Under the pieces are notes generated by a model. The model was not told where the DNA came from. It searched no databases and worked only from the letters and a program-made list of their open reading frames with translations. DNA of 12,907 nt from an uncultured Actinomyces sp. (GTDB taxonomy: Bacteria > Actinomycetota > Actinomycetes > Actinomycetales > Actinomycetaceae), in contig CALIZH010000247.1 in the NCBI GenBank assembly GCA_938028585.1, positions 1 through 12,907 on the forward strand, given 5' to 3'. Shown here piece by piece: positions 7,116 to 12,907 of this stretch; within the stretch, counting starts at the first letter, position 1, and the number at the start of each line of letters is the position of its first letter. The position numbers and the translations under genes were made by a program.

Positions 7116-7646
7116 GTGACCCACACGCATATGGCGTGGGTGTCGAGTCTTCCTTCGTGGTTGTGTGTTGCTTTCGGAGCTTTCCTTGGCACTGCAATTC
7201 GTGCGGGATTGGATCTTGCTGCTACGGGTAGTGGGAAACTTACGGTTTTTTCTTGGTCCACGGTGGCCGTAAATCTTTGTGGGGCCTTCTTTCTTGGTTT
7301 TGTCACTGCCTGGGCACAGGGGCGTTTTCGCGAGGATGCAGTGCGCAGAAAAGTCATGCTTGTCGCAGGAAGTGGGTTCGCCGGCGCTCTGACCACATAC
7401 GCCACCATGGTCATGGCCAGTGTCTATAATGCGCTCCAAGCAATGACAGCAGTCCTCGCTGCCGGGGGTGAGCTTTCCGGAGTTGTCTCTTCTCCGTTTA
7501 GTGCTGTGGCGCTGTACTCCTTGCCTCTGCTTATCGAGGGAATGCTTGCAAGCCTTGTATTGCTAGTAGTTGGGATTGGGCTTGCTGCTTGGGGGTACTC
7601 TCTTACTCCACATGAGGAGCCGGGCCTTCGGGGGGCAAAGAAATGA
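7116..7646 (+). CDS. crcB: Fluoride channel subunit, FluC/CrcB family (first copy)
   Basis: Small membrane protein of the fluoride exporter family. It has four hydrophobic helices, the conserved GAFLGTAIRAGLDL start, the pore-lining asparagine motif TVAVNLCGAFFLG and the family signature GSGFAGALTTYATMVM. The signature deviates at the two 'phenylalanine box' sites, with Tyr and Met in place of Phe and Phe. At about 176 residues it is longer than the usual 125. The extra length lies between helices 3 and 4 (NALQAMTAVLAAGGELSGVV) and in a hydrophilic C-terminus. The GTG at 7116 has AGG seven bases upstream. The ATG at 7131 (171 residues) is an equally reasonable start. The frame stays open far upstream only because it is antisense to gluQ. 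It overlaps the second copy by four bases (ATGA), so the two are co-translated and probably form a heteromeric channel. Confidence 0.88.
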   Translation: MTHTHMAWVSSLPSWLCVAFGAFLGTAIRAGLDLAATGSGKLTVFSWSTVAVNLCGAFFLGFVTAWAQGRFREDAVRRKVMLVAGSGFAGALTTYATMVMASVYNALQAMTAVLAAGGELSGVVSSPFSAVALYSLPLLIEGMLASLVLLVVGIGLAAWGYSLTPHEEPGLRGAKK

Positions 7647-8020
7647 CCCCACTGCTCTTTCTTCTCGTGTGCGTTTTCGGTTCCCTGGGCGCGCTCTCTC
7701 GCTGGCAGCTGGATCTTTATCTCAAAAAGTGTCGAGCAAAGCGAACACCCCAGTGGGGGATCGGTGTGGTCAATCTACTGGGATGCACATGCGCAGGTGC
7801 GCTCGCGGGTTTTCTTGCCCCTAACGCCCCTGTTTTCTTCCTGCTTTCAACGGGATTTTTAGGCGGATTTACAACCTTTTCCACTGCCGTACTCGACGCT
7901 GTGATGCTTCTGAGTCGTCGTCGGTATTTGTCTGCAGCGGGTCTTGTTTTCGGCGTCTGGTTGGGGGGAAGTCTCCTGGCTATCTGCGCATTTCTTCTCA
8001 CGTCCAGTTTCGCAATGTGA
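7643..8020 (+). CDS. crcB: Fluoride channel subunit, FluC/CrcB family (second copy)
   Basis: At 125 residues this is the standard length for the family. It has four membrane helices: 3-20, 38-60, 64-90 and 97-121. The N-terminal GSLGALSRWQLD, the GIGVVNLLGCTCAGALAGF helix and the signature STGFLGGFTTFSTAV are all typical. The first pore phenylalanine is present (Phe79) but the second, three residues later, is Ala82. Family members export fluoride passively through the cytoplasmic membrane as dimers; Gram-positive bacteria often encode two different subunits side by side, as here. The start overlaps the stop of the first copy (ATGA). A G-run at 7630-7635 lies seven bases before it and may serve as the ribosome binding site. 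By eye, both copies use more T-ending codons than the neighbouring genes. Confidence 0.93.
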   Translation: MTPLLFLLVCVFGSLGALSRWQLDLYLKKCRAKRTPQWGIGVVNLLGCTCAGALAGFLAPNAPVFFLLSTGFLGGFTTFSTAVLDAVMLLSRRRYLSAAGLVFGVWLGGSLLAICAFLLTSSFAM

Positions 8021-8038
8021 GGTTGTGTAACGAAAAAT

Positions 8039-8067
8039 TTGGACACTCCGGTATGGACTCATAGTCT
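8039..8067 (+). promoter_or_regulatory. Promoter of the metNIQ operon with overlapping inverted repeat
   Basis: A sigma-70-type promoter is visible: -35 TTGGAC (8039-8044), a 17-base spacer and -10 TAGTCT (8062-8067). Transcription would start near 8074, just before the metN ribosome binding site. The -10 box overlaps GACT-cat-AGTC (8056-8066), which extends with one mismatch to 8054-8068 and is a candidate repressor site. It resembles, but does not match, the corynebacterial McbR site in half-site sequence and spacing. Confidence 0.55.
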
Positions 8068-8077
8068 AAGGGTGCAT

Positions 8078-8086
8078 GAAAGGAGG
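8078..8086 (+). promoter_or_regulatory. Strong ribosome binding site of metN
   Basis: GAAAGGAGG ends five bases before the GTG codon at 8092. This is an almost perfect Shine-Dalgarno sequence, and it fixes the GTG as the start. Confidence 0.85.
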
Positions 8087-8091
8087 ACCCA

Positions 8092-9177
8092 GTGATTGAT
8101 CTGATCGACGTCTCAAAGATCTATCCCGTGAAGGGAAGTGATGATGTCGTTGCCCTTGATCATGTGAATCTGCACGTTGAAGCAGGAAGTATTCACGGAA
8201 TCGTGGGCCAATCGGGTGCCGGTAAGTCAACGCTCATTCGCTGTCTGACGGCTTTGGAAAAACCCACTTCTGGGTCGATTATCGTTGATGACATTGATCT
8301 GTCACAGCTTCGTGGGCGCGAGCTGCGCCAAGCGCGACGCAAGATCGGCATGGTCTTCCAAGCAGCTAACCTTTTCGATGCCAAGACCGCGGGAGGAAAT
8401 ATCGAATTCCCGCTGAAAGTCGCTGCGAAGAAAGAATTCACCCGCGAGGAGCGCAAAGGACGCGTTCGTGAACTTCTTGCGCTAGTCGGCCTCGAGCATC
8501 GTGGCGGAGCCTACCCCTCTGAGCTTTCCGGTGGTCAGCGCCAGCGCGTCGGTATTGCGCGTGCACTTTCAGATACCCCTCGAGTCTTGCTCTGTGATGA
8601 GCCAACCTCAGCCCTTGACCCCGAATCAACCCGCGCGATTCTGTCACTGCTGCGTCAGGTGCGCGACGAAACCGGTGTCACCATTGTCATCATCACCCAT
8701 GAAATGTCGGTCGTTCGCGAAATCTGTGATTCTGTCACACTCCTGAAAGACGGAGGAATCGTCCAGAGCGGAACAATCGAAGAAGTTCTGGCTGACCCGG
8801 GTTCGCCTCTGGCAAAGGAATTGGTTCCTGCGCCCAGTGTTGACGAGCTGGATGTCACCGACTTCAATCGCGAGCTGACTGACCGTGAAATCGCTGCACA
8901 GACCAGCTCAGCGGCGGCCAAAACTTCACCCCAGCCCTGGGAATCTGGAAATATCCTTTTGGACGTGATCTTCACGTCGCATCCTGGCGTTCCCACGGGT
9001 TCGAATATGCTCAATCTTGCCGCAGAGCTTGGTGCGGATGTGACCGCAGGGACTTTCGAATCGATGGGTTCTGTCCAAGTCGGTCGCCTGGCTCTGGCGA
9101 TCCCCGCAGCCCAGCGTTCGTCGATTATTGACCAGCTTCGTGCTCAGGGTGCGCATGTGGAGGTGAGGTCGCTGTGA
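8092..9177 (+). CDS. metN: Methionine ABC transporter ATP-binding protein
   Basis: Cytoplasmic ATPase subunit of the methionine importer, 361 residues starting with GTG. The Walker A motif is GQSGAGKST (39-47), the Q-loop glutamine is residue 90, the signature LSGGQ is 145-149, the Walker B motif is VLLCDE (165-170) and the switch histidine is residue 203. The C-terminal part (about 287-361, starting GNILLDVIFT) is a NIL domain. In MetN proteins this domain binds methionine and inhibits transport when internal methionine is high, so allosteric feedback is likely kept here. A Ser/Ala-rich linker at 268-281 joins the two parts. The metI gene overlaps its stop by four bases. Substrates by family are L- and D-methionine and related compounds. 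Confidence 0.96.
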   Translation: MIDLIDVSKIYPVKGSDDVVALDHVNLHVEAGSIHGIVGQSGAGKSTLIRCLTALEKPTSGSIIVDDIDLSQLRGRELRQARRKIGMVFQAANLFDAKTAGGNIEFPLKVAAKKEFTREERKGRVRELLALVGLEHRGGAYPSELSGGQRQRVGIARALSDTPRVLLCDEPTSALDPESTRAILSLLRQVRDETGVTIVIITHEMSVVREICDSVTLLKDGGIVQSGTIEEVLADPGSPLAKELVPAPSVDELDVTDFNRELTDREIAAQTSSAAAKTSPQPWESGNILLDVIFTSHPGVPTGSNMLNLAAELGADVTAGTFESMGSVQVGRLALAIPAAQRSSIIDQLRAQGAHVEVRSL

Positions 9178-9896
9178 ACCTTTCGGCTCTTTCAACAGTC
9201 CTGACGCTGCTTCCACTGGGTAAAGGTGACCCGACGTGGGGAGACAACCCCGCACTCACCCAGCAGTTCCTCCCGGCAATCTGGGAGACCCTGCTCATGG
9301 TCTTCTTCGGCACCCTCTTTACCGTGCTCATCGGCCTTCCTTTGGGTCTGCTTCTTGTCCAGACCTCGAAGACGGGACTCACTCCTAATAAGACCATCAA
9401 CCAGATCGTTGGTTTGATTGTCAATGTTGGCCGCTCTTTCCCCTTCCTCATCCTCATCATCGTGCTGCTTCCGGTGACCAGGTTCGTCATGCGCAGTGCA
9501 ATCACGTGGCAGGGAGCAACCTTCCCCTTGGTGATCGGTGCGATTCCGTTCTTTGCTCGCCTGGTGGAAACCAACCTGCTTTCCGTCGAAAACGGTAAGG
9601 TCGAGGCCGCGCTCATGGCTGGGGCTTCCAACCGCCGGATCCGTTGGAGCATTTTGGTTCGCGAGGCCCTGCCCGGCATCATCCAGTCCGTGACGGTTTT
9701 GGCGATTACCCTGGTGGGCTACTCGGCAATGACGGGCGTCGTTGGTGCGGGCGGCCTCGGAAAGATGGCGATCGACTACGGGTATCACCGCTTCCAGACG
9801 GACACAATGATCTGCTCGGTCGTTGCGATCATCATCATCGTTCAGTTAATTCAAATGATTGGCGACATGCTCAGCCGGCTGGTGGATCACCGCTGA
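9174..9896 (+). CDS. metI: Methionine ABC transporter permease
   Basis: Membrane subunit of the methionine importer, 240 residues. Five hydrophobic segments are visible (about 36-63, 77-101, 116-133, 168-195 and 212-236). The EAA-type loop that binds MetN is GKVEAALMAGASNRRIRWSILVREALPGI at about 141-169, quoted only to place the motif; its key residues are Glu144, Ala145 and Gly150. The segment SAMTGVVGAGGLGKMAIDYGY is highly typical of MetI. The GTG start overlaps the metN stop (GTGA) and has GGAGGTGAGG at 9159-9168. The first 30 residues are a hydrophilic stretch a little longer than in most homologues. The stop codon lies in the loop of a 13-bp hairpin. Confidence 0.95.
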   Translation: MNLSALSTVLTLLPLGKGDPTWGDNPALTQQFLPAIWETLLMVFFGTLFTVLIGLPLGLLLVQTSKTGLTPNKTINQIVGLIVNVGRSFPFLILIIVLLPVTRFVMRSAITWQGATFPLVIGAIPFFARLVETNLLSVENGKVEAALMAGASNRRIRWSILVREALPGIIQSVTVLAITLVGYSAMTGVVGAGGLGKMAIDYGYHRFQTDTMICSVVAIIIIVQLIQMIGDMLSRLVDHR

Positions 9897-9911
9897 GCAT
9901 CCACCAGCCGG
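9875..9911 (+). terminator. Intra-operon hairpin enclosing the metI stop codon
   Basis: CCGGCTGGTGGAT (9875-9887) pairs perfectly with ATCCACCAGCCGG (9899-9911), giving a 13-bp stem. The 11-base loop contains the TGA of metI. No U-tract follows. Between a permease and a binding-protein gene such a hairpin may end part of the transcripts or protect an mRNA end, which would allow different levels of MetNI and MetQ. That role is inference. Confidence 0.6.
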
Positions 9912-10014
9912 GTCGCGAACTCTGCTTGGTAATTAGGTAAAAATTCGCGGGACTATCCCGGGCCACTCAGGTCCTCCCGCTTGTAGGAAACAGACAATCT
10001 AAGGAATTACTCTC
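9912..10014 (+). promoter_or_regulatory. metI-metQ spacer with small hairpin
   Basis: The spacer holds a short hairpin, CGGGA-CTA-TCCCG (9948-9960), within a possible longer pairing of GCGGGA (9947-9952) with TCCCGC (9975-9980). The metQ ribosome binding site is AAGGA (10001-10005). No convincing second promoter is visible, although TTGGTA at 9926-9931 could be a -35 box. Confidence 0.35.
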
Positions 10015-10854
10015 ATGCGTCACTCTCGTTCTCTTCGTACTCTTGCTGGTCTTGGCGTTGCGGCAGCACTGGTCCTCTCGGCCTGCTCCAGCGGTTCTAC
10101 GGGCTCTTCATCATCTTCGAACGGTGCAACCACCATTACCGTTGCAGCCAGCCCCTCACCTCACGCAAAGATCCTCAAGTACATCCAGGACAACCTGGCA
10201 AAGGACGCGGGAATCAACATCAACATCAAGGAATTCACCGACTACGATCTGCCCAACCGTGCGCTGGATCAGGGTGAAGTTGATGCCACCTACCACCAGA
10301 CTGTTCCCTACTTGGAGAAGGCCGAGCAGCAGTTCAACTACGACTTCACTCCCGGTAAGGGCATCCACCTCGAGCCCCTGGCTATCTACTCCTCCAAGCA
10401 CAAGTCCCTGGATGAGCTTCCCGAAAAGGGCGGAATCATTGGCGTGATCTCCGATGTCACCAATCAGGAGCGCGCACTTCGCCTTCTTGCTGCGAACGGT
10501 TTTGTTGAGATCCCCGCAAGCGGTGACGTCAATGTTTACACCGTTAAGAAGCTGAAGAACTTTGACTTCAAGGAAATTGACGGACCCGTTCTGGTCTCTA
10601 ACCTGGGTGAGACTGACTACTCGGTGATCAACGGTAACTTCGCACAGGAAGGTGGCCTGGCGCCCTCGCGTGATGGTCTGGCTGTTGAGTCCCCCGAGAA
10701 CAATCCTTCGGTGAACGTCCTGGTGTGGAAGACCAATGTTTCAGGCGATAAGGCCGAGGCAGTGAAGAAGCTGGATGAGCTTTTGCACTCTGACCAGGTG
10801 AAGAAGTACATCGAGGACACCTGGAAGGATGGCTCGGTAATTCCGGCCTTCTGA
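10015..10854 (+). CDS. metQ: Methionine-binding lipoprotein of the MetNIQ importer
   Basis: Lipid-anchored substrate-binding protein of the NlpA/MetQ family, 279 residues. The signal peptide MRHSRSLRTL plus a hydrophobic core ends in the lipobox LSAC with Cys24. A Ser/Gly-rich tether follows (25-37). The mature domain begins TTITVAASPSPHAKILKYI, the usual MetQ start, and contains the typical NRALDQGEVDATYHQTVPYL and GDVNVYTVKKLKNFDFKEID segments as well as the C-terminal SDQVKKYIEDTWKDGSVIPAF. The ATG at 10015 has AAGGA nine bases upstream. As the last gene of the operon, it captures methionine outside the membrane and passes it to MetI. Confidence 0.96.
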   Translation: MRHSRSLRTLAGLGVAAALVLSACSSGSTGSSSSSNGATTITVAASPSPHAKILKYIQDNLAKDAGININIKEFTDYDLPNRALDQGEVDATYHQTVPYLEKAEQQFNYDFTPGKGIHLEPLAIYSSKHKSLDELPEKGGIIGVISDVTNQERALRLLAANGFVEIPASGDVNVYTVKKLKNFDFKEIDGPVLVSNLGETDYSVINGNFAQEGGLAPSRDGLAVESPENNPSVNVLVWKTNVSGDKAEAVKKLDELLHSDQVKKYIEDTWKDGSVIPAF

Positions 10855-10891
10855 TCAAGGCTTCTGGCGATTAACTGATCGTTACTTTGAT

Positions 10892-10924
10892 GTGTGGGGG
10901 CGCGGCCAAGCCTCGCCCCCACAC
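10892..10924 (+). terminator. Hairpin terminator after metQ
   Basis: GTGTGGGGGCG (10892-10902) pairs perfectly with CGCCCCCACAC (10914-10924), an 11-bp stem with an 11-base loop. It starts 38 bases after the metQ stop codon. No U-tract is present. Confidence 0.7.
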
Positions 10925-10954
10925 GCATGTCCCATACGCATGTCCGCGCGCATA

Positions 10955-10988
10955 AAGGTGGCCACGTCCCTTTGGACGTGGCCACCTT
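10955..10988. terminator. Bidirectional terminator between metQ and upp
   Basis: A perfect 15-bp stem (10955-10969 with 10974-10988) encloses the four-base loop CTTT. On the plus strand GAGTTTTGAG follows, a short U-run. On the minus strand the stem is followed by TTATG. It lies between the convergent metQ and upp genes and so probably stops transcription from both. Confidence 0.85.
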
Positions 10989-11018
10989 GAGTTTTGAGGA
11001 ATCTAAGCGGAGCTCGAC

Positions 11019-11657
11019 TCAGTCAACAATGCCGTAGAGGCGGTCGCCGGCGTCACCCAGGCCGGGGACGATGTAGGACTTTTCGTTGAGGCGCTCATCA
11101 ACCGAAGCGACAACTACGGTCACATCTGCGCGATCGCCGACGAAGTCTTCCAGAACCTTCAGGCCCTCGGGAGCAGCCAGCAGGCAGACACAGGTCACAT
11201 CCTTGGCTCCGCGATCGAAGAGGTACTTGGTTGCGGCAACCATGGTGTGACCGGTTGCGAGCATTGGATCCAGAACGAAGCACTGGCGGCCCGAGAGATC
11301 TTCGGGAAGACGGTTTGCGTAGGTTTCAACCTCAAGAGTCTTTTCATCGCGCTTCATTCCCAGGAAGCCAACCTCGGCGGTGGGAAGAAGACGGGTCATT
11401 CCTTCGAGCATTCCCAGCCCAGCACGAAGTACGGGGACTACGATGGGGCGCGGCTCGCTAATGCGCTTGCCAACGGTAGGCGCAACAGGAGTGTTGATTG
11501 CGATCTCAGTGGTTGAGACGTGGCGTGTGGCCTCGTACGCAAGTAGGGTGACCAATTCGTCAACCAGTTGGCGGAAAGTTGCCGAGTGGGTGTCGCGGTC
11601 ACGCAGAACGGTGAGCTTGTGGGCAATGAGCGGGTGATCAGCAATATGAAGGCGCAT
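11019..11657 (-). CDS. upp: Uracil phosphoribosyltransferase
   Basis: Pyrimidine-salvage enzyme that makes UMP from uracil and PRPP in the cytoplasm. The 212 residues match the usual length (about 208-212). The PRPP-binding loop is VLDPMLATG (128-136). The uracil-binding end, YIVPGLGDAGDRLYG (195-209), is intact, and VPVLRAGLGMLEG (74-86) and GMKRDE (100-105) are typical UPRT segments. The ATG at 11657 fits the conserved N-terminus (HPLIAHKLTVLRD). No Shine-Dalgarno sequence is visible before it, so a leaderless transcript is possible. It is divergent from tadA, and its 3' end faces the bidirectional terminator. Confidence 0.96.
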   Translation of the reverse strand: MRLHIADHPLIAHKLTVLRDRDTHSATFRQLVDELVTLLAYEATRHVSTTEIAINTPVAPTVGKRISEPRPIVVPVLRAGLGMLEGMTRLLPTAEVGFLGMKRDEKTLEVETYANRLPEDLSGRQCFVLDPMLATGHTMVAATKYLFDRGAKDVTCVCLLAAPEGLKVLEDFVGDRADVTVVVASVDERLNEKSYIVPGLGDAGDRLYGIVD

Positions 11658-11699
11658 GGTTCAAGAGTAACCCGCGAAGTAGGGTTTACGCGATAGGCT

Positions 11700-11706
11700 G
11701 AAGGGG
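11700..11706 (+). promoter_or_regulatory. Ribosome binding site deciding the tadA start
   Basis: GAAGGGG is eight bases before the ATG at 11715. It overlaps the in-frame GTG at 11706, which makes that GTG unlikely as the start. The divergent spacer 11658-11714 is only 57 bases and must hold both promoters. TAGGCT at 11694-11699 looks like a -10 box but lies too close to this site for a clear assignment. Confidence 0.6.
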
Positions 11707-11714
11707 TGGCAACT

Positions 11715-12575
11715 ATGGATCAGTACAAAGAAGCGATGGCTCGCGCACTCTTCCTCGCGAATAAAGCACGCGAATTGGGAGATGTCCCCGTGGGTGCGGT
11801 CGTTATTGACTCAGTAGGACGGATTATCGGCCGCGGTTGGAATTGCCGCGAGGCCGAGCACGATCCCTGCGGTCACGCTGAGATTATGGCCCTGCGAGAG
11901 GCCGGAAAGCGTTTGAATCGATGGAATCTCATCGGTTGCACGCTGGTTGTCACCTTGGAGCCCTGCACGATGTGCGCGGGCGCAATAGTTTCCTCTCGTG
12001 TTGATCGCGTCGTCTTTGGCGCATGGGACCCCAAGGCTGGAGCAGCTGGGTCGCTGCGCGACGTTCTTCGTGATTCTCGCCTCAATCACCAGGTCGAGGT
12101 CGTTCCCGGAGTCCTGGCTCAGGAAGCAACCGTCCAGCTTCGAGCATTCTTCGAAACACGTCGGGATCGCCCGGACAACCCCTTCGTTGGAATCCCTCCG
12201 CGTGGACGCGAATCGAAAGAAACAGAAATTGAAGCCCTGAGTGGCTGGGCCGCTTCTCATCCTCAGCCGGAAATTTCCGCGCCCGAGGCCTCTGCCGTGC
12301 AGGAAACCCCAGACGCTGACCCGACCGCTGCAGCTCCGCGCAACGGCCACAGTTCGGTGCCGCCTCGTCGGGTGCGCTCGTACGCGGCTGCGAACGACGC
12401 TCCTCAGGCGAGTTCCCACGCTCAGCAGGCTCCTCAAAGAACTACACAGCCCACTGCTCAAGCCAAACAGGCTCCGGTCCTTCCTCAGCTCAAGCCCGCT
12501 GAGTTCGTCCCCGGAACGGCCGGGATTGTTGTTCGTACGCGTGCCTCGAAGCATGGAAAGACCACTCAGGCGTAG
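11715..12575 (+). CDS. tadA: tRNA-specific adenosine-34 deaminase with long C-terminal extension
   Basis: Converts adenosine to inosine at the wobble position of tRNA(Arg)ACG in the cytoplasm. The catalytic domain occupies residues 1-152. The zinc ligands and proton shuttle are His54 and Glu56 (HAEIMAL) and Cys84 and Cys87 (PCTMC). RVVFGAWDPKAGAAGSL (97-113) is the usual TadA segment. The bases just before the HAE motif read DPCG where most family members have DPTA. TadA is normally 150-170 residues. This protein has 286, with a tail from about 153 to 286 that is rich in Ala, Pro, Gln, Ser and Thr, has no obvious fold and ends in a basic segment (IVVRTRASKHGK). The start at 11715 is set by GAAGGGG eight bases upstream. 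A strong hairpin follows the gene. Confidence 0.93.
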   Translation: MDQYKEAMARALFLANKARELGDVPVGAVVIDSVGRIIGRGWNCREAEHDPCGHAEIMALREAGKRLNRWNLIGCTLVVTLEPCTMCAGAIVSSRVDRVVFGAWDPKAGAAGSLRDVLRDSRLNHQVEVVPGVLAQEATVQLRAFFETRRDRPDNPFVGIPPRGRESKETEIEALSGWAASHPQPEISAPEASAVQETPDADPTAAAPRNGHSSVPPRRVRSYAAANDAPQASSHAQQAPQRTTQPTAQAKQAPVLPQLKPAEFVPGTAGIVVRTRASKHGKTTQA

Positions 12576-12620
12576 TGGTCCGGCCTTGAGGTAAGCCCGA
12601 AACTCTCCTCATCAAACAAT

Positions 12621-12661
12621 ATGGGTGTGGCCCGCGCACAATGTGCACGGGCCACACCCAT
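12621..12661. terminator. Bidirectional hairpin terminator between tadA and bioY
   Basis: ATGGGTGTGGCCCG (12621-12634) pairs perfectly with CGGGCCACACCCAT (12648-12661). After one C/A mismatch the stem continues as GCAC/GTGC around the loop AAT. It lies between convergent genes; on the minus strand ATTGTTTG follows. No long U-tract is present. Confidence 0.8.
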
Positions 12662-12681
12662 CAAAACTGTCGACGTGGGCT

Positions 12682-12907
12682 TTATCGATCGAGTCCCACG
12701 TGACCGACCGCCTTCCACAGGCTTCCAATCACAGCCGCCCCTGCGATTGCCTTAACGATTCCGCCCACGATAAAGGGCGTGAACCCTGCATTCATGGTCT
12801 GCGCGAAAGACATGCTCACACCACCCATGCGGACAACCAGCCACATGTAGGGGATACCGACCAAGAAGGGAACCAGGGTTGCTCCGCCGAATGCCGCAAG
12901 AGACAGC
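12682..12907 (-). CDS. bioY: Biotin transporter BioY, C-terminal part (cut by window edge)
   Basis: Only the last 74 residues lie in the window, beginning LSLAAFGGATLVPFLVGIPYMWL and ending KAVGHVGLDR before a TAA. This matches the C-terminal two to three membrane helices of BioY, the substrate-capture (S) component of ECF-type biotin importers. The pattern of helix, MSFAQTMNAGFTPFIVGGIVKA and final helix is characteristic. Where many BioY proteins have a Pro-Gly-Asp-x-x-Lys motif near the biotin site, this one reads Val-Gly-Gly-Ile-Val-Lys, so the lysine is kept but the aspartate is replaced by glycine. Any bioMN partner genes would lie outside the window. The 3' end faces the terminator after tadA. 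Confidence 0.85.
   Translation of the reverse strand, partial: LSLAAFGGATLVPFLVGIPYMWLVVRMGGVSMSFAQTMNAGFTPFIVGGIVKAIAGAAVIGSLWKAVGHVGLDR

Noticed and set aside
6964..7130. Fluoride riboswitch before the fluC pair
   Set aside because: Its occurrence there is expected from other genomes, but the conserved GATGG-type core and pseudoknot segments are not visible.
6554..7414. Antisense open frame of 286 codons across the gluQ-fluC boundary
   Set aside because: Both covered genes are well supported in other frames; the translation is low in recognisable structure.
8021..8091. SAM or other methionine riboswitch before metN
   Set aside because: The spacer is 71 bases, contains a promoter whose start would be near 8074, and leaves no room for an aptamer.
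11658..11714. Divergent upp/tadA promoters
   Set aside because: Boxes such as TAGGCT and TACTCT are present but no -35 partner stands at a proper distance on either strand.

Overview
The window looks like chromosomal DNA from a moderately high-GC actinobacterium, most likely of the Actinomycetaceae (Actinomyces/Schaalia type). The indications are GC- and purine-rich ribosome binding sites, use of GTG starts, intergenic hairpins that mostly lack U-tracts, a CUT1 sugar transporter operon without its own ATPase, two adjacent fluoride-channel genes and protein-level similarity to familiar actinobacterial families. The assignment is inferred from gene content and was not tested by any search. Every gene-free stretch is shorter than 300 bases.

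Left part (1-5800): a carbohydrate-use locus. A LacI-family repressor, cut by the left window edge, is divergent from an operon with a family 2 glycoside hydrolase, two MalF/MalG-type permeases and a lipoprotein sugar-binding protein. No ATP-binding subunit is present, so the importer probably borrows a shared MsiK/MsmK-type ATPase encoded elsewhere. The imported glycoside would be cleaved inside the cell by the hydrolase; its identity cannot be read from the sequence. The first permease carries a 63-residue insert with two additional predicted membrane helices.

Middle (5801-8020): a strong hairpin and a larger imperfect inverted repeat separate the sugar operon from gluQ (glutamyl-queuosine tRNA(Asp) synthetase, minus strand). 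Divergent from gluQ are two overlapping fluC/crcB genes, which probably form a heteromeric fluoride channel and have unusual pore residues in both subunits.

Right-middle (8021-10990): a metN-metI-metQ methionine ABC importer operon with a recognisable promoter. A 13-bp hairpin has the metI stop codon in its loop, between the permease and binding-protein genes. Two consecutive hairpins follow metQ, the second of which also serves the convergent upp gene.

Right end (11019-12907): upp (uracil salvage, minus strand) is divergent from tadA (tRNA-A34 deaminase), which carries a long disordered Ala/Pro/Gln-rich C-terminal extension. After another strong hairpin comes the 3' end of a bioY biotin transporter gene on the minus strand, cut by the window edge. 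I found no mobile element, CRISPR array, tRNA or rRNA, and nothing that is convincingly a new multi-gene system. The most interesting items are the modified permease, the FluC pair, the palindromic repeat near 5860, the metI hairpin and the TadA tail.
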